A DNA stretch of 64,000 nucleotides from NCBI GenBank assembly GCA_026545225.1, contig CM048854.1, positions 26,766,730-26,830,729 on the forward strand, given 5' to 3'. How positions within the stretch are numbered: the stretch's first letter is position 1; each line of letters opens with the position of its first letter. This stretch comes from Cornus controversa. Taxonomy: Eukaryota; Streptophyta; Magnoliopsida; Cornales; Cornaceae. The translations under genes were made by a program, and so were the position numbers. This document shows positions 35,296-47,207 of the stretch, piece by piece. The notes under the pieces were generated by a model. It was not told where the DNA came from and did not search any database. It saw only the letters and a program-made list of their open reading frames with translations.

Positions 35296-36961
35296 CTAAG
35301 TCCACTTAGGGTCTGCCAGTGCTTCATGGATTTCTGTAGGGACCCGACATGAGGAAAGGTCATTTACAAATGTCTTGAGTGGTTCGGATAAACTCTTTAT
35401 GGACACATAGTTGGAAATTGGATACTTTGAGCTTCGTTCTCCAACATTTGGGGAATATCTATTTGGTGATTTGCCATGATTATGCCTGAAAGGTAAAATA
35501 TAACCCATAGAGGTATCCATATTACTAAAGTTGGGAGGTATAGTAGGGGAGTTTACATCAGGGATATTATCAGGAGATGGGCCTTCGGGTACTGAGATGT
35601 GGGGGGTGTCTCTTTTAACTTCAGGTGGTGTAGATACTTCTCTGGGATCTAGATCAATCTCTGGGGACATATCCAGTCCTGTATTTGGTTCTTCTTCGTT
35701 AACTTCCTCATGGTCTTGGGTTTCGACCTCATTAAATCTCGGCCAGTCAATCTCAACCAATTCGGCTCTTCATTATGGATCTCCCCCTAACGAGTAGAAT
35801 TGGGTACTAGAGAAGGGAAGAATGGTTCAGTTTCTAGAAAAGTGACGTCCATGGTCACATATGTGCGGTTGTTGGCTGGATCGTAGCAGCGGTATCCTTT
35901 TTGATGTGAGGCATACCCTAAGAAGCAACAACGGATGGCATAAGGATCCAGTTTCATGCGCTGGGTCTTAGGAAGATGGACAATTGCAACACAACCAAAA
36001 ACCTGGGGCGGAATCATTAACATTGTAGGTAAGGAGACATATGTTAACAGTATATGTAGGGGAGTCTTAAAATCCAAAACTTTGGAGAGCATCTGATTGA
36101 GAAGATGCACAGCTGTGGCAACTACATCACCCCAATGTCTACTGGGCATATGAGCTCCAAGTAATAAAGCCCGAGCTGTTTTAAAAATATGTCAATTTTT
36201 TCTCTCAGCCACACCGTTCTGCTGAAGAGTCTGAGAGCAAGATGTTTCATGAAAAAGACCATAACTTTGGAACTATGCATGACATTAGTGGTTCATGCAT
36301 TCATCGCCATTGTCGGATCTAAGAATCTGAATCTTAGCAAAAAATTGAGTTTGAATCATAGTGTGGAAAGACTGAAACACACGTAGTACTTCATTTTTGT
36401 GTTTTAACAAATAGAGCCAGGTCATGCGAGTACAATCATCAATAAATATCACAAACCAACGAATACCAGATGTTGTAGAAATTGGAGAAGGACCCCATAC
36501 ATCGGAGTGCATTAAACCAAAAGGAACATTACTTTTATTCATATTTAAAGGATAAGTAGCTCTGTGACTCTTAGCCAGAATGCAGGTTTCACATTTGAGG
36601 TCAAATAGATACATGGTGGAGAACAAATTAGGGAATAAATGTTTCATATAACCAAAAGACAGATGTCCTAATCGAAGATGCCATAGCCAAATCTATCATT
36701 TTTTATTGTCAATTGGATGATGCATGTGATTTGCACACCACGCCCAATGATCTCCTTGGTAAGAATATCCTGAAGCAAATAGAAAGTAGAGTACATGAGT
36801 ACAACACAATTCAGGGCTGTGGTAATCTGACTCACAGATAGTAGCTTATATGAAAGAGAAGGAACAAGTAAGCAATGGGTTAATGATAAAGTAGGTGATA
36901 AATTAACAGTGTCGGCCCCTGTGACTGGGGAAAGGACCCCATTTGTATTTGCAATACACAT
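35296..36961 (-). pseudogene. copia integrase and linker
   Basis: A GAG-pre-integrase zinc finger part (LKCETCILAKSHRA) and the catalytic core HSDVWGPSP, FIDDCTRMTWLYLLKHK and LRSDNGDE are present. The C-terminal part has PPQVFGCVAIVHLP and RCCFLGYASHQKGYRCYDP. The linker to reverse transcriptase (35296-35760) is Pro/Ser/Asp-rich as usual. Frame breaks occur near 36665, 36284 and 36150. Confidence 0.87.
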
Positions 36962-37171
36962 TCACCGTGGTTGAGATGTTTGTGCCAAATCTGTGGCATC
37001 AAATGTCATGTGGTCGGACGCTCTAGAGTCAACTACCCACGAGCTACTATCATCATCTTGAGAGGAGCTACAAAGAGCAGGACTGCATTTACCTGGGTCC
37101 GTGGCTGGTGCATCTCCCTTAGAAGTCTCGACATAGGGAGAGAGAGAGAAACGTGGTTCTGTTGTAGCCAC
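36962..37171 (-). pseudogene. copia protease, active site altered
   Basis: WVVDSRASDHMT at the expected place; the family consensus is DSGASDHM, so the active-site glycine is arginine (a GGA to AGA type change). Just upstream is a Gly/Ser/Pro-rich gag tail. This probably inactivates the protease. Confidence 0.8.
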
Positions 37172-37336
37172 TGCAGCCTGACCAGTTACTCCATCAAAGC
37201 CAGCAGCATCACGGCATTTTCAAGCCTAAAGTTCATTCCACTAGTCAGGATATCCGTGTAGTTTGAAGCAGGTGTCTCTGGTATGTTTTGAATTTCCATA
37301 GTGTGAACACTTGGTTCCATCAAAGAGGACTCGTGG

Positions 37337-38163
37337 TTAAGAAGGGTTGTTGCATTTCCCATTGCTGAGAGAGAGAGACTTGGTCAAAGATAGGGTATGC
37401 TGTCCAGGCTTGAAGCTCTTCGAAGTCAGGACTGCTTCAGGATTATCAATGGAATCACCTGTGATCATAACTGCCTGCCGGACAGCTTCTCGACAAACAT
37501 GAGTGTATGCTTGTTCAATAGTAAGAAATGGTTTCATCTGTAGTATATCCGCTCGAATTTTATCAAGCCGGTCATCCAGGCCATCCAAGAAGACATACAC
37601 TCGGTCTTCTTGAAGCATGTCGTTGTAGTGCTTAATATCAGCCATGCATTCCATCAGGTGTGGACTGCAAAAATCAATCTCGCGTCATAGGCCCTGGAGG
37701 TCAGTAAAAAATTTTTCAAGAGAGTCACCTGCTTATTTTAGCCGAGTCACACATCACCGGAGATCATACACCTGAGAAGTATCACTTCCGTCAAAGTAGG
37801 TGGTCGTAATAGAATCCCACACCAGAAGTTCCCGATCAGTGAAGGTTCCATGGAATTGATCAACCATCCTCTGACAATGGCATTGTCCGTATGCCACTTT
37901 CAAAAGGATGGATCTATTTGCGGAGGTTGGTGGATGTCACCATTAATGTATCCCAATTTGTCCTTGCCTGAGATATACATCTCGACAACTTGGGACCAGA
38001 GAGCATAGTTGGAGCCATCTAACTTAATGCCAATCAGAGCAGCAGTTGTGTTAGTGATCTGGGTTGGAGTCGAAGCTTTGGTCAAAACTTTGTTCATTCT
38101 AGTGGTTAATTCGGTAAGGATAGATGTTGATGGGGGGTTGCCAGGTTGGTCAATATCACTCAT
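37337..38163 (-). pseudogene. copia gag
   Basis: The N-terminal part (37900-38163) begins MSDIDQPGNPPST and has LDGSNYALWSQVVEMYI, the start of the copia gag domain. The second part (37337-37654) has YVFLDGLDDRLDKIRADILQ. The frame between them is broken by stops near 37680-37900. Confidence 0.85.
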
Positions 38164-38243
38164 AGTTGCGGGTATAGTAGATGAGAGGAAGGAAGGTTAG
38201 AGAATAAAAGTAGGTGACAGGATCAGAACACGCTCTGATACCA

Positions 38244-38470
38244 TGACAAAAGTTACAGGAAATATGCTTTATATTTCGTATATTTCTTTACAAAGAGTGA
38301 GCAAGTATAAATAGCATTACAATTACACCTATTCTAGGCTATGCTAATTTTAAGGTAAGAATAATGAAAAAATCTCATCCTTATATGGCAAAATTGCCAA
38401 TCAATCCTTATAGGTATTGATTGGCAATCTTTCTTCCCATAATTCCTCCGGATGACAACTCATGCCAACA
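38244..38470 (-). repeat. 5' LTR of the copia element (227 bp) with perfect hairpin
   Basis: It contains the 13-bp inverted repeat ATTGCCAATCAAT / ATTGATTGGCAAT (38393-38405 and 38416-38428) around a 10-base loop. The primer site TGGTATCAGAGC adjoins it on the left (minus strand). Confidence 0.9.
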
Positions 38471-38475
38471 AATGG

Positions 38476-39690
38476 ATGGACTTTGGCGTTAAATGAAATA
38501 TATTTATGTTTTTATTTGTTCCATTTTAGTTGTGCTTAACTGGCTTAAAGTCTTTGAATCACCGGAGCATTACTTTAAGAAAGACTCATTCCCAAACTTT
38601 CAACAATTGCCTATCATTCACTGACCTTTTCTTTGACCATTTGGGATAGTTTGGCATCACACATCACACACGCAGACACCCATTCACACTCGGTTCCCTC
38701 ATGTATCTTGGGCACGCCCGCAATCCAATCAAGGCCTTGGCTATATGGTTACGCAAAGATTGGGGTATTCCTAAATATATCCTTTCAAACTAGTTTTTTT
38801 ATGATTTTTGTGACAAAAATGATAATGTAATGCAGGTGGTGCAGTATGGTCCTTGTGGTTTGCTTTCTGCAGAAAAGGTGAATTAGAGGGCCATTCAAAC
38901 ATGTATCTCCTTTTATTACCCTTGCTATAAGGTATATGTCTCCATTGAGAGACTTAATGATCTATCACCATTGTCATCAAATGTTCCATTGAAGAGATAC
39001 TTGTCATAAAATATTTTATTTTTCTCTGTTCCTTTCTCTTGTAACCTTCGCTTGATTTTTTTCCCCCCTTATTAGTTTGTCTTGGTTTCTTTTGGGATTT
39101 TGTTGATATAGTGAACAAAGGGTTACCATGATCATGTACATGTGCTTTGCCTACCATTTTTAATATAAAAAAATCTTAGTTACCTTTCGGGAAAAAATAC
39201 ATTTTTGTAAGTGGGTTAAACTGTAATCAAAATACATTGCACTGGATAAACTAGAACCTCAGTTTCTTTCTCTTGTCAGTCTATGAGAATCGGACCTGGT
39301 TCAGGTCTCATTAAACTTAATGTTGTATTCTTCCATTTCAAAAGAAGTGTTGCATTTTGCAATTGTAAAGAGGTGCAAAAATAAAGTTTAAAGAAAGCAT
39401 AGAGAAATAAGCAAAAAGGTAGACAAAAGAAACAAAGGCAGAAAGGCGCGAGAAGTTGCAGGAAGTGTTTTCCCGCAACCCGACTGGGTCACGGGAGGAT
39501 CTTTCCCATGACCTGAATGGGTTATGAGTAGATATTTATCTACAAACTCTTTAAGAGAACAATATTGGACTTTATTATGGGGGCTTTACAGCAAAGATAG
39601 CGGTCGTGGGTAGCTTTCACTTATGAAGCGGTCGAGGGTGACTTTAATTCGTGTGCCTATGTGGCATTATTTAACATAATTTGTCTTTTC
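38476..39690. other. unassigned intergenic DNA
   Basis: It continues the host sequence interrupted by the copia element. No coding region, RNA gene or known repeat was seen. Short frames at 38633-38830 and 38954-39157 have no motif. Confidence 0.45.
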
Positions 39691-39696
39691 CACAAA

Positions 39697-40720
39697 ATCA
39701 TGGAGATGTGGCAATTGCGGTTCTCACCAGGGGGGGGGGGGGGGGGACCTCGAGCTACCTCATTTTTTGGAAACAATTCGAGGACCATCAAAGAGGGCTC
39801 ACAGACCCCTCTAAAGAGAATGCCTTAGAGCTTGTATTGGAATGTTCGTCCCATAGGATATACAAATGGAGATCCTCTCTACGGATCAATCTCTTCTGGG
39901 GAGGAGCTCCTCCCTACGGATAAACCTCGATTTGCAAGGAGTTACTCCTCTTTATGAATAAAACCATGTGAGGAGTTCCTCTCTACGGATAAACCTCGAA
40001 CGAGTATTTTTTGCCTTGGATGGTGATGAGCTCCTCTCTACAGATAAACATCACGGGAAGTCCTCTTTATGGATCAACCTCCCTAAAGCGAGGAGTCACT
40101 CCTCTTTACGGATAAAACCTTATAGAGGTCCACTCTACAGATTAACATCCTTAATACAAAGAATTTCTCTCTACAGATAAACCTCGCAGCATTCCAAGGT
40201 CCTGGGGGGGGGGACTAGGAGCTTTGATCACTGCCATATGGGAACCAAGGGTTTGGGTTCGGTGGCTGGAGTCCAGGGTGCGCTAAATCGACAGAAGACC
40301 CTTTCTCTGGCTAGGATAGGTCCCTACACTGTTAATTGGCCTGTCACAGAGGAAGGAAGAGAACCCTTGTGAGATAAGCGGACCTCTTTTGTTATGTAAT
40401 CTGAGCCCTTGTTTTGTAGATATCTACTATATAAACCTCAACTGTTGATATAAGAGAGATTTTTTCTATAAATAAAGGAAAAAAAATGAGAAAATAGGGA
40501 TCAGAAAAATACGGAAGAAACCTTTTGAACATATAGTGTTTTTTAACTTAAAATCTAAAAACCCCCTTCTGACTTATCTAATAATCCATATAGAACAGTG
40601 GACCCCTTTGTGACAGCTTGGACTCCCACTTGGACTTCTACTATCTAGTGACCAACATTGTGGAAAGTTTGACTTCTTTTTTCTTGACCTACTACAAATA
40701 TTTGGCTGGATCCTTTATTA
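39697..40720 (+). mobile_element. probable leader/LTR region of the Tat-type element
   Basis: Noncoding, with a run of 17 G at 39730-39746 and a GGGGGGGGG run near 40204-40212. The central part is an array of CTACGGATAAACCTC repeats. It lies directly before a gag of Tat type on the same strand, so it is probably its LTR or 5' leader; LTR ends and primer site were not identified. Confidence 0.4.
39865..40195 (+). repeat. degenerate CTCTCTACGGATAAACCTC array
   Basis: About ten units of roughly 25-50 bp vary around CTCCTCTCTACGGATAAACC (seen at about 39871, 39908, 39940, 39970, 40033, 40059, 40103, 40131 and 40170). Spacing is irregular. Confidence 0.7.
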
Positions 40721-40734
40721 ACTCCTTATGCCAC

Positions 40735-42084
40735 AGTGGCAGATGTTCGAGCTATCTTAAGTGCCAAACAGGGCAATCAAGCTTTAGATATTGAGGCTGA
40801 GCCACCGTATTCTAGGACCATAACTGCCATGCCTTATCCCGAAGGCTATCTCTAGCCAAAGTTTGTAAGATTCAACGGAAGGAAGGGTAATCCGCGCGAG
40901 CATGTAGTAAGGTTCATTAAGTCCCTGGGGTGGTATACTCACGACCACGCTCTCCGACTTTGGGAATTCTCCAAAACCTTAACTGATAAAGCTTACAAGT
41001 GGTATATCAATCTGGAGCCTGGTGCCATTACCACATAGGGTCAACTAGTATCTAGTTTTCTTGCTAAGTTCTTTCAAGCAGAAGAGAAGATCACTACTCT
41101 TTCGCTGATAAAGGAGGTACAGAGGCAGTGTGAAGCTCTATCTGATTATGTTCATCGTTTCCATAATCAAACAATGAAGTATTATGATCGAGAACATAAA
41201 TGAAGAAGAGCTCGCTAATATTTGAATCCAATGGATGCAATGGGATTATCGAATTCACCTGGTTAATCTCAAGTTACATTCCTTCGCAGAGCTAATTACT
41301 CTTATTATAGGAAATTTGACAGTAGAGGAAAGCTGGGGAAAGTAGAGGCCCACGGTGTTAGTGGCCGAAGAGCGTAGTTCCAAAAGAGGAGTAGGGGCTC
41401 GAGTGTCCAGACATCCGGATTCATTATCGCCCCCGTTCCCATGCCCACCTAAGCAAGTGGTAGCAATTGTCAATTAGTGGATAGTCGATGGATCAATTAC
41501 GCTTTTTGATGTGGAGACTTTACCCACGCCCGAGCAGGAGCGTCATTCGAGGTTCTGTATGTATCACAGACATTGTCGTCACCCGACCTATGACTGCTAG
41601 GCTTTGAGAAATATGTTCCAACAGTGAATCACGAGAAAGGAATTAACTCTAGACTCACCCTACGTTAGAAACAATCCTTATCCAACTCACGACCACGATG
41701 TGGTGGCAATGATAGTGTCACGCGAGGAAGATGAGGAACTTGATCCTAGGGCATTTGAGGTGGCATTGGTGGATGAGGAGTATAGTTTACTAAAAGAATC
41801 ATATTTCATTAGTCTTGGATCAACTTGGATTGTCACCTCTGGCTTAGAAAGAGCCATCGAGGTGAAGGGCTACCCCATCACCTAAGTGAAAAGACCTACA
41901 TCTCGAGCCTAGAAGGAGTTCGAAGAAGTTAAAAATGAAGCCCAACAAACCTCGCTCGCAGAAGATCGAGGTCAAGCTTTCGGTGCCCTGCTCACAAAAA
42001 CCAAAGTATACTTTTAAGAGCTTCTTCCTACCAGATGGCAGAGTGGCTTATCGATCATGACGGTGCGATGGATAGGAGCCGAGG
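40735..42084 (+). pseudogene. Tat-type gypsy gag (decayed)
   Basis: In frame pieces it reads PKFVKFNGRKGNPREHVVRF, LRLWEFSKTLTDKAYKWYINLEPG, LAKFFQAEEKITTLSLIKEV and LSDYVHRFHNQ, the gag core of Tat/Athila-like elements. A CMYHRHCRHPTYDC motif near 41556-41600 resembles the atypical CX2HX4HX4C finger of that gag. Stops occur at about 41036, 41200, 41473 and 41600. The open frame 41700-41885 is its C-terminal part. It is cut at 42089 by a TRIM. Confidence 0.7.
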
Positions 42085-42089
42085 ACCGA

Positions 42090-42978
42090 TGTAGTAACCC
42101 TTATAGATGGGTGTGAGTGGGCTGGTGCGAAGATAGACACTGGACTGAGCTACCACACTGACAGGGTACAGGGTGCTTAATCCTACACAGCTTGGGTGTG
42201 AAAAAGGAGATGTGCTTATATGTAGTATGTTCTCTTCAAATGGTACGAGGCCTTTTGGGGTAAAACCCAAAAGTAAAACTGTGCGGGCTCAGGCCCAAAG
42301 TTGACAATATCATACCATGTGTTGGAGCAGGGTATTACAATTGGTATCAGAGCCTGAACCCAGCCGAAAGTGTGCCGATGAGGACATCGGGCCTGGTAGG
42401 GGGGTGGATTGTAGTAACCCTTATGGACAGGTGTGAGTGGGCGGGTGCGAAGACAGACACTGGGCTGAGCTACCACATTGACAGGGTACAGGGTGCTCAA
42501 TCTCACATCGCCTGGGTGTGGAAAAGAGGATGTGCTTATATGTAGTGTGTTCTTTTCAAATGGTATGAGGCCTTTTGGGATAAACCCAGCAGCAAAATCG
42601 TGCAGACTCAGGCCCAAAGCAGAAAATATCATACCATGTGTTGGAGCGGGGTATTACAGTTGGTATTAGAGCCTGAACCCAGTCGGAAGTGTGCCGACGA
42701 GGACGTCGGGCCTCATAGGGGGGTGGTTTGGAGTAACCCTTATAGACAGGTGTGAGTGGGCTAGTGCGAAGATAGACATTGGGCTGAGCTACCACACTGA
42801 CAGGGTATAGGGTGCTCAATCCCACATCGCCTGGATGTGGAAAAGGGGATGTGCTTATATGTAGTATGTTCTCTTCAAATGGTATGAGGCCTTTTGGGGT
42901 AAAACCTAAGAGCAAAATCGTGTGGGCTCAGGCCCAAAGCGAATAATATCATACCATGTGTTGGAGCGGGGTATTACA
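42090..42978 (+). mobile_element. tandem TRIM: LTR-internal-LTR-internal-LTR
   Basis: Three LTRs of about 250 bp (42090-42339, 42410-42658, 42729-42978) start TGTAGTAACCC or TGGAGTAACCC and end GGGTATTACA. They are separated by two 70-bp internal domains, each holding a primer site (TTGGTATCAGAGCC, or the variant TTGGTATTAGAGCC) and a GGGGGGTGG polypurine tract. Flanks are ACCGA (42085-42089) and ACTGA (42979-42983), a target duplication with one change. There is no coding capacity; minus-strand frames across it are artefacts. This is a terminal-repeat retrotransposon in miniature, with one extra LTR-internal unit. Confidence 0.88.
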
Positions 42979-42983
42979 ACTGA

Positions 42984-44168
42984 GGTGTCTGATCCCTTTG
43001 AAGTTAGTGAAAACTTGGCAGATGCAAGAATCTGATGAGACGTCAGAGCTTGATGAAGTTAATTTTTCTGAGGACAAACCTCCTCGAATTTCTTATGTGT
43101 GCAGAAATTTAGGGGGAGCACTGCGAAAAATGCTAGTGTCGTTACTTAAGAGGTACAAAGATGTTTTTACATAGACATATGAGGAAATGCCAGGGCTAGA
43201 TCCTTAGGTGGTCTTACACCGTCTTAACGTTCGGCCTAACGTTACTCCTATTAAACAAGCATGTCAAAATTTCAGGCCAAAACTAGAGCTCTAAATCAAA
43301 GAGGAAGTACAAAAGCTTCTCGTAGGAGGTTTCATCAAACCCATACTACACCCCACTTGGTTAGCTAACATAGTGCGAGTGAAGAAGAAAAATGACAAAT
43401 AAAGGTGTGTGTGGACTTTCGAGATCTAAATGCCTTTTGTCTTAAAGATGATTTTCCCCTACCAAACATCGATGCTCTGATATATTCGGTGGTGGGCCTA
43501 AAAATATTCTCATTTATGGATGGGTACAACAGATACAATTAGATCAGAATGGCTAAGGAAGATGCTAAAAAAATGGCATTACGGACTCTGATGGGTAATT
43601 TTTATTTTACCGTGATGCCTTTTATATTAAAGAACGAATGTCCGACTTATCAACGAGTTATGACAGCCATTTTCCATGATATGCTTCACAAGAATGTGGA
43701 AAATTACATTGATGATCTAGTTGTTAAGTCACACCATCGGGATAAGCACTTTGCAGACCTAGAGCGCGTCTTCAGCCGATGTCGGGTTTATAACTTGAAA
43801 ATGAACCCTTTCAAATGCACAGGAAATTTTTGGGTTTCATTGTCTATGAATAGGGGATAGGCATAGATCGGACGAAGTCGAAATCGATCATTGACATGCC
43901 TTGGCCTCAGACACTAAAACAGTTAATGAGTTTTGTGGGAAAGGTCTCTTGTCTTCGGCGTTTCATTTCTGCCTTGGCAGAGGTATCTAACCCGTTCGGA
44001 TCTTTGTTAAAAGAAAAAGGGGAATTTTGTTGGGTTCAGGAATATGAAAGGGCGTTCGCGCGGGTGAAGCTCGCCATTTCTTCACCAACTACCATGATTG
44101 CTCCTAAGTCAAGGACTTCCTTAAAATTGTACTTAACCTCGACCTCAAGGTCAATCGAAGCGCTATTA
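42984..44168 (+). pseudogene. Tat-type gypsy protease end and reverse transcriptase
   Basis: The sequence includes LLKRYKDVF, then the primer region KQACQNFRPKLEL, GFIKPI and ANIVRVKKKN. After a frameshift come MALRTLMGNFYFTVMPFILKN and the active site YIDDLVVKS (about 43708-43734), then LRRFISALAEVSNPF and KLYLTSTSRSIEALL. The YIDDL box is intact but many stops are present (for example 43171, 43206, 43293 and 43399). It is cut at 44168 by an LTR inside the RNase H. Confidence 0.85.
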
Positions 44169-46469
44169 TGAAAATATCTAAATCTCTACACTAAAGTTTG
44201 GAAAAGAATAGATGGTCGTCACACTCTACGAACTCCATGCTCTAACCTAGAGGTGGAAACCATCTAGACCTGAAATATCAACAAAGTAGGTTAAATCCAC
44301 GAGCAAGTTCTCTCTACAACATCCCAATCAGAGAACTGGTAAACATACCCTCTATTAGAGGGACAACAAAAATATATAAATATATACACGAATCATCTTC
44401 TTTTCTAACCCATATACCAAAATAGAAACCATCCTACATACCGTACCAACCCATCCCCTAACACACAAATTATAGAACATATTTTCTAAGTTCAAACCAA
44501 AAGCAATCCTTACATGCCCGAACAATCTATTAAATAACTAACTTATGAATATCTGGTAATCCTAACATGCCTCCCTTATATATATATCAATTACCCTACC
44601 ATGTAACTGACAATCCACACATGCTTCCCTTATTAACCTTAAATACCTTATTAGGTATTAACAATCCTGACATGCCTCCCTTATCTATGTTAACTCAAAT
44701 CATTTTCTTATCTATCTTATATCTCCAAAATAAAAGTCATGCTATATACCATCTCCATTCAACCCCTATCACACAAGTTTAGAACCTATTCTTTAAGTTC
44801 AAACCAAAGGCACAAAAGCAAGTATTCTATTAAACCTAGGCAATCCTAATATGCCACCTATACTATCCTTGGATACTTTAATAGGTATTGGCAATCCTGA
44901 CATGCCCCCTGGCAATCCATCCATATAACCCTAACCTTAGATACCTTAATAGGTATTGGCAATCCAGACATGCCCCCTGGAAATTCTTACATGCCTCTAC
45001 AACTAACATATTAATCCAAAACAAAAGGCCTAACCTACTTAGAACATTAAGTTAATCTAACAGAAATTCAATCACAACAATAAATTAACTCAATACACAA
45101 TTAAACTTATATCAAGTATATCATGAACAATTATGATTTCAAAGAAAACAATTAAGGAATGAGTAATTAATACAACCACCAATCATATGAGCAAGCACAT
45201 AACCAAGCCTCCAACGTACCTAAATCATTGAGGGAGTCTAAACCTAGCTCTAATATAGGTTTCTTGGCCTATTTTGTTCCTAAGAACCCTATATAATTAT
45301 TCTGGAATTTTCTACAATTTTTGAAAATTCATAACAACCCAAAGCAAAGGAAAGAATTTAAAAATTCTCATTTTGAAGCACACTTTTTAAAACTAGTTCT
45401 ATAACAATGGAAAAATTATTTCGTTATGAAATTTAAAATCCAAGCCTATTCTGACCCCAAAAGATTAGATAAAAAGTTTGGAAAGTTTCTGAAATTTTTC
45501 AGAAATTTTAAAATATTTCAAAAGTAAAAGAAAATAAAAATCTAATTTTGAGGCACACTTTTTATACTACTTAAACGATAAGAGAACTCCATTTTGACTT
45601 GATATTTAAAACCCAAGTACATTCTATCCCCAAAAGATCACCAAAAGTTTTTGAAAATTTTCTGAATTTTTAAAATTATTTTCCAAGTAAAAAAGATGAA
45701 AACCCAGTTTTGAGGCATACTTTTAAAATAAATTTAACCACGAGGGAAGCTCATTTCTAATTAAAATTTAAAATCCAGTAGTATTTTGTCCCTTAAAGAT
45801 TACATAAATTTTTCACAAATTTTCTGAAATTTAAAAGTAATTTTAAAAATTATTTTTCCTATTCTTCCAATTTAAAATTAATTTGAAAATTAAATAAATA
45901 AAATATTAAAATATTCTAGACTAGGCCCAAAGTGGGCCCAGTGGGTGGGGCGCGTGGCCACCTTTTTTCTTTTCTTCTTATTTTCCTTCTCCTTTCTGCA
46001 ATAGAACGTATCAACAATGGTGCCGAAACTTTCCGACCACTTTCGGGCACCGAATCACGCGTATGAATATACCATTAAACTCTTCTTGATCTAAACTATA
46101 CATTGATACCAAATTCACGCACTCTCGTGGCCTAATAAAAAACACCCAATTTCAAGTTTTAGAACTTTAAAATTTCAAACTCAATTTTTCGTCAATCTAT
46201 CAAACGGTTCGCAACTAAATTTTCAAGGATTGTTCTACGAAGCAAGATCTACCTATTGAGTGGAACAAAAACCCTCAAAAATGATGAATACAGTAAACCC
46301 AATTTTCATGTTCGTACATATATATATATACACCCGCCTATACATTCATATATACATGCATATACTTGTGTAAAAATACCCTATAAAAATACCCAGATTC
46401 TTCATGTTTAGTCCACAAAATCCACCTTAGCATGCATAATCAATTAAATTTCCTAATTAAATACAAAGA

Positions 46470-46511
<42 letters not shown>

Positions 46512-47207
46512 TCCAGCAACATGTATATGCAAATAATATATATATTATATATATTCTAGTAACATGTATATACAAATAATATAAATTATATATATATATA
46601 TATATATATTCCAGCAACATGTATATACAAATAACATATATGCCTACAAATCTAAAGGGGAAAATAAGAGTTCGAACTTGCCTTTTTGACGAACACAAAC
46701 TCAGCCCGATAAATCCCTTCTTCTCTCCCTCCTCTCTTGCATCTACACTCTTTCGGTCTCTGTGCATGAAAACGAACGACAGAAACCCTAACTTCCTTTT
46801 TCTATTCTTTTCTATTTTTTTATTTCTCTTAAAAAAATTATTAAAAATCTAAAGTAATAATAAAAGAGAAAAAAAATAAACATAATAAACCCTAGCCCAT
46901 ACATATACACCTAACCCAACCATTCCAGCCCAACTCAACCCAAATTCTCCCTAGCCCAATCCAACATTAAAATAAAAGAAAATCCAAAGATCCAATCCAA
47001 CTAGAAATAAATAAATAAAAATAAACTTCCTAAAAAATATTTAAACCACTCAAAGAAAGTTAATTCAATCAATAAAGCAATTCAAAGCACTCGAAGAAAT
47101 TTAATTCAACCCGTAAAATAATTCAAATAAAATAATAATAAAAAAAATATATATATATAAAGAATTTAAATTAAAATAAATGACCTCAAAAATTATGGGG
47201 TATTACA
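44169..47207 (-). mobile_element. solo LTR of the TGTAATA family inside the Tat element (3039 bp)
   Basis: It starts (minus) TGTAATACCCCATAATTTTTG and ends GATATTTTCA. It carries the family features: two to four palindromic repeats (44640-44960), CT-rich tract (about 45960-46000), (TA)n runs (46476-46507, 46587-46610). The flanks TATTA and CGAAG do not match, and the RNase H coding sequence across the insertion lacks roughly 50 residues, so flanking sequence was lost. Confidence 0.8.

Larger units (their letters stand above)
29964..38470 (-). mobile_element. Ty1/copia retrotransposon with nested solo LTR
   Basis: The LTRs are 29964-30162 (3') and 38244-38470 (5'), starting TGTTGGC and ending TTTTGTCA in element sense. 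The target duplication AATGG flanks both ends (29959-29963, 38471-38475). A Met-tRNA primer site follows the 5' LTR and a GAGGGGTG polypurine stretch precedes the 3' LTR. The order gag, protease, integrase, reverse transcriptase, RNase H is that of copia. Without the nested LTR and its duplication the element is about 4.84 kb, a usual copia size. Several stops and a changed protease site disable it. Confidence 0.9.

Noticed and set aside
42055..42915. Three similar minus-strand frames (MGFTPKGL / KGLIPFEENILHIS)
   Set aside because: They are the reverse translation of the tandem TRIM LTRs; the repeats have LTR borders, primer sites and a target duplication.
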